From Acetobacteraceae bacterium (GTDB lineage: Bacteria > Pseudomonadota > Alphaproteobacteria > Acetobacterales > Acetobacteraceae), in assembly GCA_027483995.1 (NCBI GenBank), contig JAIXTK010000344.1:1-40382 (forward strand): a DNA stretch of 40,382 nt. Direction: 5' to 3'. Positions 14,428 through 23,265 of the stretch are shown here, one piece after another; the first letter of the stretch is position 1; each line of letters begins with the position of its first letter. The position numbers and the translations under genes are program-made. The notes under the pieces were generated by a model. That model was not told where the DNA came from. It worked only from the letters and a program-made list of their open reading frames with translations, and made no database searches.

Positions 14428-16736
14428 GGCGTCGGCTCCGGGGTGATGATGATGCGCGTGGTGATCTGGGCCGGGCGGGCGGGGAGCGGGAGGAGCGTGC
14501 CTTCCTGCCAGAGTGGGGCCAGGGTGCGGGCGGTGGCCAGCAGCACGTGGCCGGATTGGCCGGGGGTGGCGATGAAGCGGCTGCGGTCGAGGTCGGCGAG
14601 GTCGTAGACGGCGCGGTAGCCGGCGCCGTGGACGGCATCGGTGGTGCGGCCGGTGTTGGCGCGGAGCAGGGTGGTGCCGTCGCCGCCGATCGGGACGCGG
14701 AGGGTGGAGAGGAAATCCAGCTGCTTGATGAAGCGCAGCAGCGGGTGGGCGAAGACGGCCTGGTGGGCGGTGCCCCAGCGCCATTGGGCGGGATCCGGAC
14801 CGTAGCTTGCGGCGAGGGCGGGCAGGGCTTCGTTGAGGCTCTGGCGCAGCAGGGCGGTGCAATGCTCCTCCCCGCCGCACCAGGCGGCACCGTGGGGGGA
14901 GAGGGCGTGGCTGGCGTGGTGCCACCAGGGGGCGCCGCCCTCGCCGGTGCCGAGGCCGCGGGCGAAGGCTTGCATCCAGGCGTGGAAGATCAGGGGCTGC
15001 GGCGCGTCGGCGCGCATGGTGCCGTCCCAGCCGCGGAGCAGGGCGTGGGCGCGGCGGGGGAGATCCTCGGTGGGCGTGATGGCCAGGAGGCGGGGCAGGG
15101 TGTCGCGGGCGAAGACGCTCAGTGTGTCGACCTGCATGGCGGCGAAGGTTTCGAGCGTGTGTTTTGGCGTGGCTTCGAGCAGTTCGCGGGCGCGGCGGGC
15201 GCGCAGATCGTCGTTCCAGTCCTGGCCGAGGAAGACCGGGAAATCGGGGCCGGCGACGCGTTCGTTGGCGTTGAGCACGCGGCCGCTGGGGGGATCGGTG
15301 ATGCGGGGGAGTTGGGCACCGGTGGCCCAGCCCTGCCAATCGTGGCTGCCATCGGCGCCGGGGGCGGGGTGGGTGCCGTTGCCGGCGCGGCGCAGCGGGA
15401 CGCGGCCGGTGACGTAGAGGGCGATGCCGCGGCGGTCGGCGACCGTCATGTTCTGGACGAGGCCGTTGATGCGTTCGGCGGCGAGGCCGGCGGCGGCGCG
15501 GTCTGGGGCGCGGTTGAGGGCCAGCAGGCCGGCGGCGGAGGTGTCGCCCGGCGCGAGGTTGGCCATGGCGACGGCAAGGATGGGGCCGTTCGGGGCGGCG
15601 AGGTCGCTGATGACGGGGCCGTGGCGGGTTTCGCGGACCTTGAGGATTTCGTCCTCGCGGCCACGAATGCGGATGCGTTCCTCGCGCAGGACGAAGGGGC
15701 GCGGGCCTTCGGGGCCGAGGTAGAGGGTGGGGCCGCCCAATCCTTGAGAAGAGATGGGGGTTTCGACGAAGAGGTCCTGCACGTCGGCGCCGTTGGTGGT
15801 GAAGGACCAGGCGATGCGGCCGTTATGGCCCATGACGACGAAGGGGACGCCGGGGGCGGTGGCGCCGGCCAGCGTGCCTTCCGGCGTGTCGATGCGGGCG
15901 AGGTACCAGATGCCGGGGAGCGAGAAGCCGAGATGCGGGTCGCCGGCCAGCAGGGGGGCGCCGGTGGCGGAATGGCGCCCATCGACGGCCCAGGCGTTGC
16001 TGGCGCTGGCGGGCAGGGTGAAGGGATCGGGGAAGCGGGGCAGGAGGGCGGCGAGGCGGCCTGCGGTTTCGGCCAGGGCTGGGTTCAGCGCGGCGTGCGG
16101 GGCGGCGGTGGAGCCGGTGGGGGGCCAGGGGGCCTTGTGGCCCTGGGCGCGGGCGAGCTCGGTGCGCCAGTTGGCGGAGAGGTAGAGCCCCATGGTTTTC
16201 GCCCAGAGCAGCGAATCCACGACGGTCCAGGGGCGGGGGGCGCCGAGGGGCAGGAACTCGGCGGCACTGAAGCGGCCGCGGGCGGTGATCCAGGCGTTCA
16301 CGCCGGATGCGTAGGCTTCCAGCATGGCGCGGGTTTCGGGATCGAGTGCGGCGGCGTCCCGTTCCGCGCTCTGGCGCAGGCCGATTATGCGCATGAGGCG
16401 GTCGGTGGGCAGGGTGGCCTCGCCGGCGATCTCCGACAATTCGCCGGACGCGGCGCGGCGCATCATGTCCATCTGGAATAGGCGCTCGCGGGCGTGGAGG
16501 TAGCCGAGCACGGCGGCGGCATCGCGCTGGGAGGCGGCGCGGATGCGGGGGATGGCGTGTTCGTCCAGCTCCACCGTCGCGCCCTGGGCGAGGCCGGCGA
16601 TGGTGGCACTGTGGCTGCCGCCCGGGAGCGTGTGCCACAGCGCGGCCGCCAGCAACCCGGCTGCCACGAGGAGCAGCAGGACGAGGCCGGCGGCCAGACG
16701 GACGGCCCAGCGGAGGATGCGGCGCATGGGGATCAC
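14424..16736 (-). CDS. Penicillin acylase family protein (Ntn hydrolase)
   Basis: Member of the penicillin G/V acylase and AHL-acylase superfamily: made as a precursor, exported, and cut so that an internal Ser becomes the N-terminal nucleophile. The 770-residue product has an N-terminal hydrophobic signal or anchor (residues 9-33), an alpha-chain region, and the nucleophile Ser246 in SASNAWAV. Later family elements are GHNGRIAWSFTTNGAD and NANERV. Likely periplasmic. It could hydrolyse acyl-homoserine lactones or other amides; the substrate is not readable. GTG 16736 is taken as start; an ATG three codons on is equally possible. It is first in the overlapping trio with the RDD and transferase genes. 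Confidence 0.9.
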   Translation of the reverse strand: MIPMRRILRWAVRLAAGLVLLLLVAAGLLAAALWHTLPGGSHSATIAGLAQGATVELDEHAIPRIRAASQRDAAAVLGYLHARERLFQMDMMRRAASGELSEIAGEATLPTDRLMRIIGLRQSAERDAAALDPETRAMLEAYASGVNAWITARGRFSAAEFLPLGAPRPWTVVDSLLWAKTMGLYLSANWRTELARAQGHKAPWPPTGSTAAPHAALNPALAETAGRLAALLPRFPDPFTLPASASNAWAVDGRHSATGAPLLAGDPHLGFSLPGIWYLARIDTPEGTLAGATAPGVPFVVMGHNGRIAWSFTTNGADVQDLFVETPISSQGLGGPTLYLGPEGPRPFVLREERIRIRGREDEILKVRETRHGPVISDLAAPNGPILAVAMANLAPGDTSAAGLLALNRAPDRAAAGLAAERINGLVQNMTVADRRGIALYVTGRVPLRRAGNGTHPAPGADGSHDWQGWATGAQLPRITDPPSGRVLNANERVAGPDFPVFLGQDWNDDLRARRARELLEATPKHTLETFAAMQVDTLSVFARDTLPRLLAITPTEDLPRRAHALLRGWDGTMRADAPQPLIFHAWMQAFARGLGTGEGGAPWWHHASHALSPHGAAWCGGEEHCTALLRQSLNEALPALAASYGPDPAQWRWGTAHQAVFAHPLLRFIKQLDFLSTLRVPIGGDGTTLLRANTGRTTDAVHGAGYRAVYDLADLDRSRFIATPGQSGHVLLATARTLAPLWQEGTLLPLPARPAQITTRIIITPEPTP

Positions 16737-16764
16737 ATGGCGCCGCGGTACCGGAACAAAAAGG

Positions 16765-17559
16765 TTAGGCTGTCGGGTTCATGTGCAGCAGCACGGTGTT
16801 CTCGTCGGTCGGCAGCTTGGGGAAGCGGCGGGTGACCTCCGGGTCGTGGCCGGGGATGATGTGGTCGGGGCTGTCGGCGAGTTTCTCGCACAGCACCCAG
16901 CCCTCGATCATGTCCTGCAGGCTGTGCAGCAGCACGAAGGGCGAGCGGCGGCGGATGTTGTGCCAGAAATGCGCGGCATCGGAGGCGAGCACCACGGTGC
17001 CGCGGGCGGTGGGGACGGTGAGGATCTGCTGGCCCTTGGAGTGGCCGCCGACCTTGTGGACGTGGATGCCGGGTGCGATCTCGGCCGCGCCATCGTGGAA
17101 GGTCACGCGCTCGGCATAGACGAAGCGCACGGCGGTGCAGACCTGCTCGACATCGAAGGGCAGGCGCATGGGGGCGTGGCACATGCAGCGGCCGGTGGCG
17201 TATTCCATCTCCGCGTCCTGCACGTGGAACTTGGCGTTGGGCAGTTCGTGCCAGTGGCCGGCATGGTCCCAGTGGAGGTGGCTCAGCACCACGTCCTGCA
17301 CGTCTTCCGGCTTCACGCCGATGCTGGACAGGGCGGCGATGGGGGAGCGGATCCAGCTGCGGTTGCGGCGGGCGGCGCTTTCGGCGTCGAAGCCGGTATC
17401 CAGCATGATGGTGCGGCCGTTGCCGCGGATGACCCAGACGAAGAAGTCGAGCGGCATGAGGGCTTCGTGGTCGTCGGGGAAGATCAGGTTGCTGCCCTGG
17501 TTGCGTTCGGCGAGGTGGGCGTAGCGCAGGGCGAAGATCTCATAGAGCGGGGCGGACAT
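16765..17559 (-). CDS. Metallo-beta-lactamase-fold hydrolase, AHL-lactonase-like
   Basis: The 264-residue product has the zinc motif SHLHWDHAGH (His-x-His-x-Asp-His), a later His in KVGGHSKGQQ, Asp in LASDAAHF and the last His in IIPGHDPEV, so a dinuclear metal site is complete. Overall pattern is close to the N-acyl-homoserine lactonase family (AiiA/AttM group), which opens lactone rings of quorum signals; other lactones are possible substrates. No signal peptide. GGAGG lies 8 bases before the ATG. It is 28 bases upstream of the penicillin-acylase-family gene on the same strand. Both families include quorum-signal degraders, so the pairing is suggestive, not proof. Confidence 0.85.
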   Translation of the reverse strand: MSAPLYEIFALRYAHLAERNQGSNLIFPDDHEALMPLDFFVWVIRGNGRTIMLDTGFDAESAARRNRSWIRSPIAALSSIGVKPEDVQDVVLSHLHWDHAGHWHELPNAKFHVQDAEMEYATGRCMCHAPMRLPFDVEQVCTAVRFVYAERVTFHDGAAEIAPGIHVHKVGGHSKGQQILTVPTARGTVVLASDAAHFWHNIRRRSPFVLLHSLQDMIEGWVLCEKLADSPDHIIPGHDPEVTRRFPKLPTDENTVLLHMNPTA

Positions 17560-17655
17560 CGTGACTTCCTCCGGGGTTTTTCAATGTGCTTGCCGATTGG
17601 CGCGGCGGCTGGCAATCCCCTCAGTGCAACAATGACGACCGGAGGAGATTCCACC

Positions 17656-18156
17656 ATGGCCAAGGCCGCCGCGAAGACTGCGAAGAAACCCGCCGCGAAG
17701 GCGGCCGTGAAGAAGGCTGCTGCACCGAAGGCCGCGGCACCCGCGGCGAAGCGTGCGCCGAAGCGGCGGGCGGAGTTCTCCTCCAAGCTGTTCCAGCAGG
17801 GGCTGGACGTGCGGCGCGCGGTGCTGGGCGGCGAGTACGTGGATAACTCCATCGCCAATGCCAGCGAGTTCATGGTCGATTTCCAGAAGCTGGTCACGGA
17901 GTATTGCTGGGGCGACGTGTGGACGCGGCCGGGGCTGGACCGCAAGCATCGCTCGATGCTGAACCTCGCCATGCTGACGGCGCTGAACCGGCCGAACGAG
18001 CTGAAGCTGCACCTGCGCGGGGCGATCACGAATGGCGTGAGCCGTGACGAGATCAAGGAGATCCTGTTGCAGGCCTGCATCTATGCCGGCATTCCCGCCG
18101 GGCTGGATGCGTTCAAGGTGGCCGACGGGGTGTTCAAGGAGATGGACGCGAAGTGA
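17656..18156 (+). CDS. Carboxymuconolactone decarboxylase family protein with histone-H1-like tail
   Basis: The 166-residue product has two parts. Residues 1-40 consist almost only of Ala, Lys, Pro and Arg (AKAAAKTAKKPAAKAA and on), like the tails of bacterial H1-like histones. Residues 41-166 form a PcaC-type domain: LGGEYVDNS, TEYCWGDVWTRPGLDRKHRS, LNRPNELKLHLRGAITNGVSRDEIKEILLQA and YAGIPAGLDAF. The family includes 4-carboxymuconolactone decarboxylase and AhpD peroxidase partners; the AhpD Cys-x-x-Cys is absent, so decarboxylase-like or unknown activity is likelier. GGAGGAG precedes the ATG by 8 bases. It overlaps the dehydrogenase gene (GTGA). Confidence 0.88.
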   Translation: MAKAAAKTAKKPAAKAAVKKAAAPKAAAPAAKRAPKRRAEFSSKLFQQGLDVRRAVLGGEYVDNSIANASEFMVDFQKLVTEYCWGDVWTRPGLDRKHRSMLNLAMLTALNRPNELKLHLRGAITNGVSRDEIKEILLQACIYAGIPAGLDAFKVADGVFKEMDAK

Positions 18157-19103
18157 GCACGGCGATGTCCACGCGCGGCAGCGACAGCGCGAGCGCGCCG
18201 ACGCAGAGCGTCGGCTTCGTGGGTGTTGGGAACATGGGCTGGCCGATGGCGGCGAATCTGCTGAAAGGCGGGTTCGCCGTGGCCGTGGCCGATGCGCGGC
18301 GCGAGGTGGCGAACAACTTCGTGCAGCAACTGGGCGGCACCGCGCCGGATACGCTGGCGCAGTTGGCTGCGCAGTCCGACGTGGTGGTGACGATGCTGCC
18401 GACCAGCGCGCATGTCGGTGCCGTGCTGGCCGAGGGGGAGGACAACGTGCTGGCCGGGTTGAAGCCCGGCAGCATCGTGGTCGACATGACCTCTGGCCAG
18501 CCGGCGGTGACGCAGGCGCTGGCGGTGAAGCTGGCCGAGGCCGGGTGCGTGCTGATCGACGCGCCGGTCTCCGGCGGCGTGCCGCGGGCCAAGACCGGGC
18601 AGCTGGCGATCATGGTCGGCGGGCCGGAGGCGGCGATCGAGCGGGCGCGGCCGGTGCTGGCGGCGATGGGCACCACCATCACGCGCTGCGGCGATGTCGG
18701 TGCCGGCCAGGCGATGAAGGCGTTGAATAATCTGGTGAGTGCCGGCGGGTTCCTGATCGGGATCGAGGCGCTGCTGATCGGGCAGAAATTCGGGCTGGAT
18801 CCCGGGCTGATGACCGATGTGATCAATGCCTCGACCGGCATGAACAACTCGACCCAGAAGAAGTTCCGCCAATTCGTGCTGTCGCGCGGGTTCGATTCCG
18901 GGTTCTCGCTGGAGCTGATGGTGAAAGACCTCAGCATCGCGCTGGAGCTGGGGCGGGAGGGTTCGGTGCCGACGCCGTTCGCGGCGCAGTGCCGCGAGTT
19001 GTGGGCGGCGGCGTCCCATCTGCTGGGGCCGGGCCAGGATCACACGGCGGTGGCGAAGCTGCCGGAGGCGCTGGCCGGGGTGGAGCTGAAGACGCGGTCA
19101 TGA
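18153..19103 (+). CDS. NAD(P)-dependent beta-hydroxyacid dehydrogenase (3-hydroxyisobutyrate dehydrogenase family)
   Basis: The 316-residue product has the Rossmann motif GFVGVGNMGWPMAANLLKGG, the substrate-binding DAPVSGGVPRAKTG loop and the catalytic Lys in GAGQAMKALNNLVSAG. Family members reduce or oxidise 3-hydroxyisobutyrate, tartronate semialdehyde or similar beta-hydroxyacids. The exact substrate is not readable. GTG 18153 overlaps the stop of the decarboxylase-family gene and its own stop overlaps the next ATG, so three genes are translationally linked. The first 18 residues are a Ser/Thr-rich lead; an internal ATG at codon 5 is an alternative start. Confidence 0.9.
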   Translation: MSTAMSTRGSDSASAPTQSVGFVGVGNMGWPMAANLLKGGFAVAVADARREVANNFVQQLGGTAPDTLAQLAAQSDVVVTMLPTSAHVGAVLAEGEDNVLAGLKPGSIVVDMTSGQPAVTQALAVKLAEAGCVLIDAPVSGGVPRAKTGQLAIMVGGPEAAIERARPVLAAMGTTITRCGDVGAGQAMKALNNLVSAGGFLIGIEALLIGQKFGLDPGLMTDVINASTGMNNSTQKKFRQFVLSRGFDSGFSLELMVKDLSIALELGREGSVPTPFAAQCRELWAAASHLLGPGQDHTAVAKLPEALAGVELKTRS

Positions 19104-20110
19104 CCGTGGTGCGCGCCGTGCTGGCCGCCGCCGTGCTGCTGGGCAGCGCGTCTGCGGCCGGCGCGGCGGTGCTGAAGGTGGGGCCGGAGGAGGCGTTGAA
19201 GGGCCCCGGCATGGCGGCGCGTGTGGCCAAGGATGGCGACACGATCGAATTCGCGCCGGGCGAGTATTACGATTGCGGCGTGTTCTATCAGCAACGGCTG
19301 ACCTTCACCGGGCCCGCCGATCCCGCGACTCCGGCGGTGCTGACGGACATGACCTGCCAGGGCAAGGCGATCCTGGTGCTCGGCGGTGCGGATGTGACCG
19401 TGCGGCACCTGACCTTTGCGCGGGCCCGGGTGGGGGATGGCAACGGGGCCGGCATCCGGGCCGAGGGGCGCGGGCTGACAGTGGAACACAGCCGGTTCGT
19501 GAACAACCAGTCCGGCATTCTGTCGGCACCGCAGCCGGATGCCACGATTGCGGTGCGGGACAGCGTGTTCGAGCGCAATGGCGTGGCGGGCGAGCGCTGC
19601 GTGCCGACGCTGGATATCGGCGAGACGGCGCGGCTGGTGGTGGAGCGCAGCCGGTTCCTGGGGGCGAAGGCCTGCGACGTGGTGCGGGCGCGCGGGGTGG
19701 GGCGGACCGAGGTGATCGACAGCCGGTTCGAGGACGGGCCAGGGGGCGGGGTGCGCCACCTGGTGCTGGTGGAGGGCGGCGGGTTGCTGGTGCGCGGCAG
19801 CAGCTTCGCGCGCGGGCCGCAGGCCGAGGCGGCGGCGGTGGTGCTGCGTGATCTCCCGGGCCATGGCAGCGGCGTGGAGATGCGCGATTCCGTGCTGGAG
19901 AACGGCAGCGGCCGGAAGCTGGTGCTGCTGCATGCGCTGACACCGAAGCCGGCGGTGGTGGCCGGCAACACGGTGGGCGCGCGGGATACGGAGCTCGACC
20001 AGTCCGGCTATTGGACCGCGTGGGCGCGTGGCTCGGCGCGCGCCGTGATCGACAACGGCAAGCGGGCGGCCGGGGCGGCCAAGCGCGCGGTGCGGAGCGT
20101 GCTGCCGTAG
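19100..20110 (+). CDS. Secreted right-handed beta-helix repeat protein
   Basis: The 336-residue product has a signal peptide (VRAVLAAAVLLGSASAAGAA, cleavage near residue 22) followed by repeated turns such as DVTVRHLTFARARVG, GLTVEHSRFVNNQSG, TIAVRDSVFERNG, RLVVERSRFLG and GVEMRDSVLENGSG. These are coils of a parallel beta-helix of the pectate-lyase/NosD type. Such proteins bind or cleave polysaccharides; no catalytic set is identifiable. Four cysteines lie in the N-terminal half. The ATG overlaps the stop of the dehydrogenase (ATGA), so it is the third gene of that transcript, an odd partner for two cytoplasmic enzymes. Confidence 0.85.
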   Translation: MTVVRAVLAAAVLLGSASAAGAAVLKVGPEEALKGPGMAARVAKDGDTIEFAPGEYYDCGVFYQQRLTFTGPADPATPAVLTDMTCQGKAILVLGGADVTVRHLTFARARVGDGNGAGIRAEGRGLTVEHSRFVNNQSGILSAPQPDATIAVRDSVFERNGVAGERCVPTLDIGETARLVVERSRFLGAKACDVVRARGVGRTEVIDSRFEDGPGGGVRHLVLVEGGGLLVRGSSFARGPQAEAAAVVLRDLPGHGSGVEMRDSVLENGSGRKLVLLHALTPKPAVVAGNTVGARDTELDQSGYWTAWARGSARAVIDNGKRAAGAAKRAVRSVLP

Positions 20111-20119
20111 CGGCCGGGG

Positions 20120-21400
20120 TCAGGCCCGGCCGGTGGCCTGGGCGAGGAAGGCCAGGGCCTCCTGCCAGGAGCGTTCCGCGGCGCGGGCATTGCCCGGGGG
20201 CGTGCCGCCATAGACCATGAACAGGCCGCTGACGGCGTGCGGGCGGCGGATGACCGTGGTGGGCTGGTAGGGGAAGCTGATCGTGTGCCCCGTATCGGGG
20301 TTTCGCACATGGCGGACCGGGTGGCGGAACTGGCGGTCGGCCAGATCCTTTTCCGCCATTTCGCTGAACACCTCGCTGGGCCAGAGCTGGTCGTCGCTGC
20401 CGCTGATGAACATCACCGGGCCATTGATGCGCTCGATGGCGATGCGGGCGCGGGCCATGGCTTCGGGGTCGCCGAGGCAGGAGAGGAAGGCGGGGGTCTG
20501 GCGCTTCGCCTGGCGGTCGTTGTCGAACGTGCTCCAGTCGGCGGTGCGGTTGTTGGCAGCCAGCGCCGGGAGGTATTCGCCGTTTAGCGTCCAGGTGGGG
20601 TCGTGGCGGTCCTGGCCGGGATGGCCGGCGTTGAGCACGCCGTTGGTGAAGTGGCACGGGACATAGGCGATAACGGCGCTGACCTTCTGCGGGTAGGTGG
20701 CGCCGAGGAGGAGCGAGAGTTCGCCGCCGCGGGAGACGCCGGAGACGGCGATGAAATCGTGCCGGGGCTTGAGGGTTTCACGAATCCAGTCGAGCGCGGT
20801 TTCGAAATATTCGAGCCTGGTGCCGGAGATGCGCGGCGGCAGGCCGGGCGCGTTGAAGTAGCCCAGGGCCAGCGCCTGGTAGCCGTGCGCGGCGAACAGG
20901 GCGGCGCGGGTTTCGAAGATGCCGCCGCCGGAGCCCGCCAGCATGACCAGCGCCGGGTGCGGGCCGGGGCCGGGGGGCGTGAACAGGGCGCCGACCAGGC
21001 CGCGCTCGTGGATTTCGGTGCGGGTGACGCCGGGGGCGAGGAAGCGCTGGGTGAAGCTGGCCTCGGCCTTGTGGCCCATGCCGCGGGCGGTGATATGGAT
21101 GGTGAGGGGTTCTGTCTGGCCGCGGGGCTCGCCGCCGGCGCCGATGCTGCGCATGGACCAGACCAGGCCCATCGGTTCCACGCCCTTCCAGTCGCCGGAG
21201 AGCGGGGCATCCTGGCTGAGGTCGAGCGTGCCGTTGGCGTCGGCCACGAAGGTGGCGTGGCTGCGCCAGCGCGTGCCGTCGTTCTGGGTGAGGTCGGCGG
21301 TGATCTCCACCGGGCGGCCGGGGGCGAAGCCGGCGGCGGTGATGCGGCGTGGCACGTCCACCATGGCGTCCGGCGGGGTGATCTGGAGCGATGCGGTCAT
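20120..21400 (-). CDS. Acyl-CoA thioester hydrolase / BAAT family protein
   Basis: The 426-residue product has the two-domain layout of bile-acid-CoA:amino-acid N-acyltransferase and acyl-CoA thioesterases: an N-terminal beta-sandwich (about 1-130, with DVPRRITAAGFAPGRPVEITA and MGLVWSM) and a C-terminal alpha/beta hydrolase domain. The nucleophile is Ser in SGVSRGGELS, with Asp in FISGSDDQLWPS and His in DTGHTISFPY. A Ser rather than Cys nucleophile points to hydrolase activity rather than acyl transfer. GGGAGG lies 5-6 bases before ATG 21400. It converges on the beta-helix gene (9-base gap) and diverges from the CoA-transferase gene. Confidence 0.88.
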   Translation of the reverse strand: MTASLQITPPDAMVDVPRRITAAGFAPGRPVEITADLTQNDGTRWRSHATFVADANGTLDLSQDAPLSGDWKGVEPMGLVWSMRSIGAGGEPRGQTEPLTIHITARGMGHKAEASFTQRFLAPGVTRTEIHERGLVGALFTPPGPGPHPALVMLAGSGGGIFETRAALFAAHGYQALALGYFNAPGLPPRISGTRLEYFETALDWIRETLKPRHDFIAVSGVSRGGELSLLLGATYPQKVSAVIAYVPCHFTNGVLNAGHPGQDRHDPTWTLNGEYLPALAANNRTADWSTFDNDRQAKRQTPAFLSCLGDPEAMARARIAIERINGPVMFISGSDDQLWPSEVFSEMAEKDLADRQFRHPVRHVRNPDTGHTISFPYQPTTVIRRPHAVSGLFMVYGGTPPGNARAAERSWQEALAFLAQATGRA

Positions 21401-21552
21401 GCGGGCCTCCCTGGCGTTGCATTCTGTCTCGCGTCGCGCCGTTGCATGCAAGTCGGCGTTGCCTGCGGGGCGGGCGGCCTCTACCGTGGCAACCCTTGGA
21501 AACATAAACGAAACGGCCCCTCGCGGGCGCCGGCCTGCAGGATGGATCGCCG

Positions 21553-22764
21553 ATGAACATCAAGGACGCCCACGGCCCGCTCAAGGGTCTGCGGGTTCTC
21601 GACCTCACCCGCGTGCTGGCGGGCCCCACCTGCACCCAGATGCTGGGCGACCTCGGCGCGGAGGTGATCAAGATCGAGCGCCCGGGCGCCGGGGACGATA
21701 CGCGCGGCTTCGCGCCGCCGGTGATGCCGGGGACGGAGGAGAGCGCCTATTTCATTGGCGTGAACCGCAACAAGCGCTCCGTGACGCTGGATATCGCCAC
21801 CAAGGAAGGCCAGGCGATCGCCAAGCAGCTGCTGGCCGATACCGATATCCTGGTGGAGAACTTCAAGGTCGGCGCGCTGGCGAAATACGGCCTGGGCTAC
21901 GAGCAGCTGCACGAGGAATTCCCCGGGCTGATCTATTGCTCCATCACCGGGTTCGGGCAGACCGGGCCGTATGCGCCGCGGCCTGGCTATGACAGCTTGA
22001 TCCAGGGCATGGGCGGGGTGATGAGCCTGACCGGCGAGCCCGATGGGCTGCCGCAGAAGGTGGGCGTGCCGGTGGCCGATCTGTTCGCCGGGCTCTATGG
22101 CTGCATCGGCATCCTGGCGGCCCTGCGCCACCGGGAGAAGACCGGGCAGGGGCAACAGGTGGATATCGGCATGCTGGACACGCATGTGGCGTGGCTGGCC
22201 AACCAGGGGATGAACTTCCTCGCCACCCGCGAGAACCCGGCGCGGCTGGGCAACCAGCACCCGAATATCGTGCCGTACCAGGTGTTCCCGACCCAGGACG
22301 GCTACATGGTGCTGAGCGTGGGCAACGATGCCACGTTCAAGCGCTTCTGCGACGCGTTCGGGCTTGAGACGCTGCTCGACGATCCCCGTTTCGCCACCAA
22401 CCCGGCCCGCGTGGCGAACCGCCAGCTGGTGACCGACACGCTGACGCCGGTGATGAAGACGCACCCGACCGATTGGTGGGTGGAGAAGCTGGAGGCGCTG
22501 AAGATCGGCTGCGGGCCGATCAACACGCTGAAGCAGGTGTTCGACGACCCGCATGTGAAGGCGCGCGGCATGGAAGTGCAGATGAAGCATTCCAGCGGCG
22601 CCGAGGTGACGGTGATCGCCAACCCCGTGCGGCTCTCGGAAACGCCGGCGGATTACCGGATTCCGCCGCCGCTGCTGGGCGAGCACACCAGCGAGGTGCT
22701 GCAGGACCTGCTGGGGATCGACAACAAGACCTTCGAGAGCCTGAAGAAGAAGGGGATCATCTGA
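21553..22764 (+). CDS. Family III CoA-transferase (CaiB/BaiF)
   Basis: Moves coenzyme A between carboxylic acids through an aspartyl-CoA intermediate; relatives include formyl-CoA and carnitine-CoA transferases. The 403-residue product has LKGLRVLDLTRVLAGPTCTQMLGDLGAEVIKIE at the N-terminus and the catalytic Asp176 in GVPVADLFAG, then HREKTGQGQQVDIGM. Length is normal. Substrates are not readable from sequence. A weak AGGA lies about 11 bases before the ATG. It diverges from the BAAT-family gene across 152 bases; both work on CoA thioesters or related acyl groups, which may reflect a shared pathway. Confidence 0.92.
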   Translation: MNIKDAHGPLKGLRVLDLTRVLAGPTCTQMLGDLGAEVIKIERPGAGDDTRGFAPPVMPGTEESAYFIGVNRNKRSVTLDIATKEGQAIAKQLLADTDILVENFKVGALAKYGLGYEQLHEEFPGLIYCSITGFGQTGPYAPRPGYDSLIQGMGGVMSLTGEPDGLPQKVGVPVADLFAGLYGCIGILAALRHREKTGQGQQVDIGMLDTHVAWLANQGMNFLATRENPARLGNQHPNIVPYQVFPTQDGYMVLSVGNDATFKRFCDAFGLETLLDDPRFATNPARVANRQLVTDTLTPVMKTHPTDWWVEKLEALKIGCGPINTLKQVFDDPHVKARGMEVQMKHSSGAEVTVIANPVRLSETPADYRIPPPLLGEHTSEVLQDLLGIDNKTFESLKKKGII

Positions 22765-22842
22765 GGGCGCCTGCCATCGTTTTATCTTCTGCGTGAGGGG
22801 GGCTCGCCGATAGGATGGGCCACCATTGCAGGGGAGGGGACG

Positions 22843-23259
22843 ATGGCGGTGTTCGAGGGTGGCTGCCTGTGTGGCGCGGTGCGCTACCGGGCGGAGGCGG
22901 AGCCGATTTTCAGCGGCACCTGCCATTGCAGCGACTGCCAGCGCGGCACTGGCAGCGCCTTTTCCTGCGAAGTGGCGGTGCCGACGCCGTCCGTTTCGGT
23001 CACCGGGGCACTGACCCGGCACACGCATACCGGCGGCAGCGGCAAGGGCGTGACAGCGGCGTTCTGTCCGGTCTGCGGTTCGCGCCTGCTGGCGGAGGTG
23101 GAGCTGATGCCGGGGATCACCATGATCGCGGCTGGTACGCTGGACAATGCGCGGGACTTCGTGCCGGACGCGCATATCTTCCGCGACAGTGCGCAGCATT
23201 GGTTCCCCTTCGTGGCGGGGATGGTGAGCTTCCCGAAGATGCCGCCGATGGGGGACTGA
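22843..23259 (+). CDS. GFA family zinc protein (glutathione-dependent formaldehyde-activating enzyme-like)
   Basis: The 138-residue product has the complete zinc cysteine set of the GFA/CENP-V fold: CLCGAVRY near the start, CHCSDCQRGTGSAF, and FCPVCGSRL. The prototype speeds formation of S-hydroxymethylglutathione, but most members have no proven role. GGGGAGGGGACG precedes the ATG, a strong ribosome-binding site. It stands alone between the CoA-transferase and the convergent mntR, 6 bases from the mntR stop. Confidence 0.9.
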   Translation: MAVFEGGCLCGAVRYRAEAEPIFSGTCHCSDCQRGTGSAFSCEVAVPTPSVSVTGALTRHTHTGGSGKGVTAAFCPVCGSRLLAEVELMPGITMIAAGTLDNARDFVPDAHIFRDSAQHWFPFVAGMVSFPKMPPMGD

Positions 23260-23265
23260 GCGGGG

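Noticed and set aside
14547-16481. A 644-codon open frame opposite the penicillin acylase family gene
   Set aside because: Mirror of a complete coding gene, Gly/Ala-rich, no motif and no credible ribosome-binding site.
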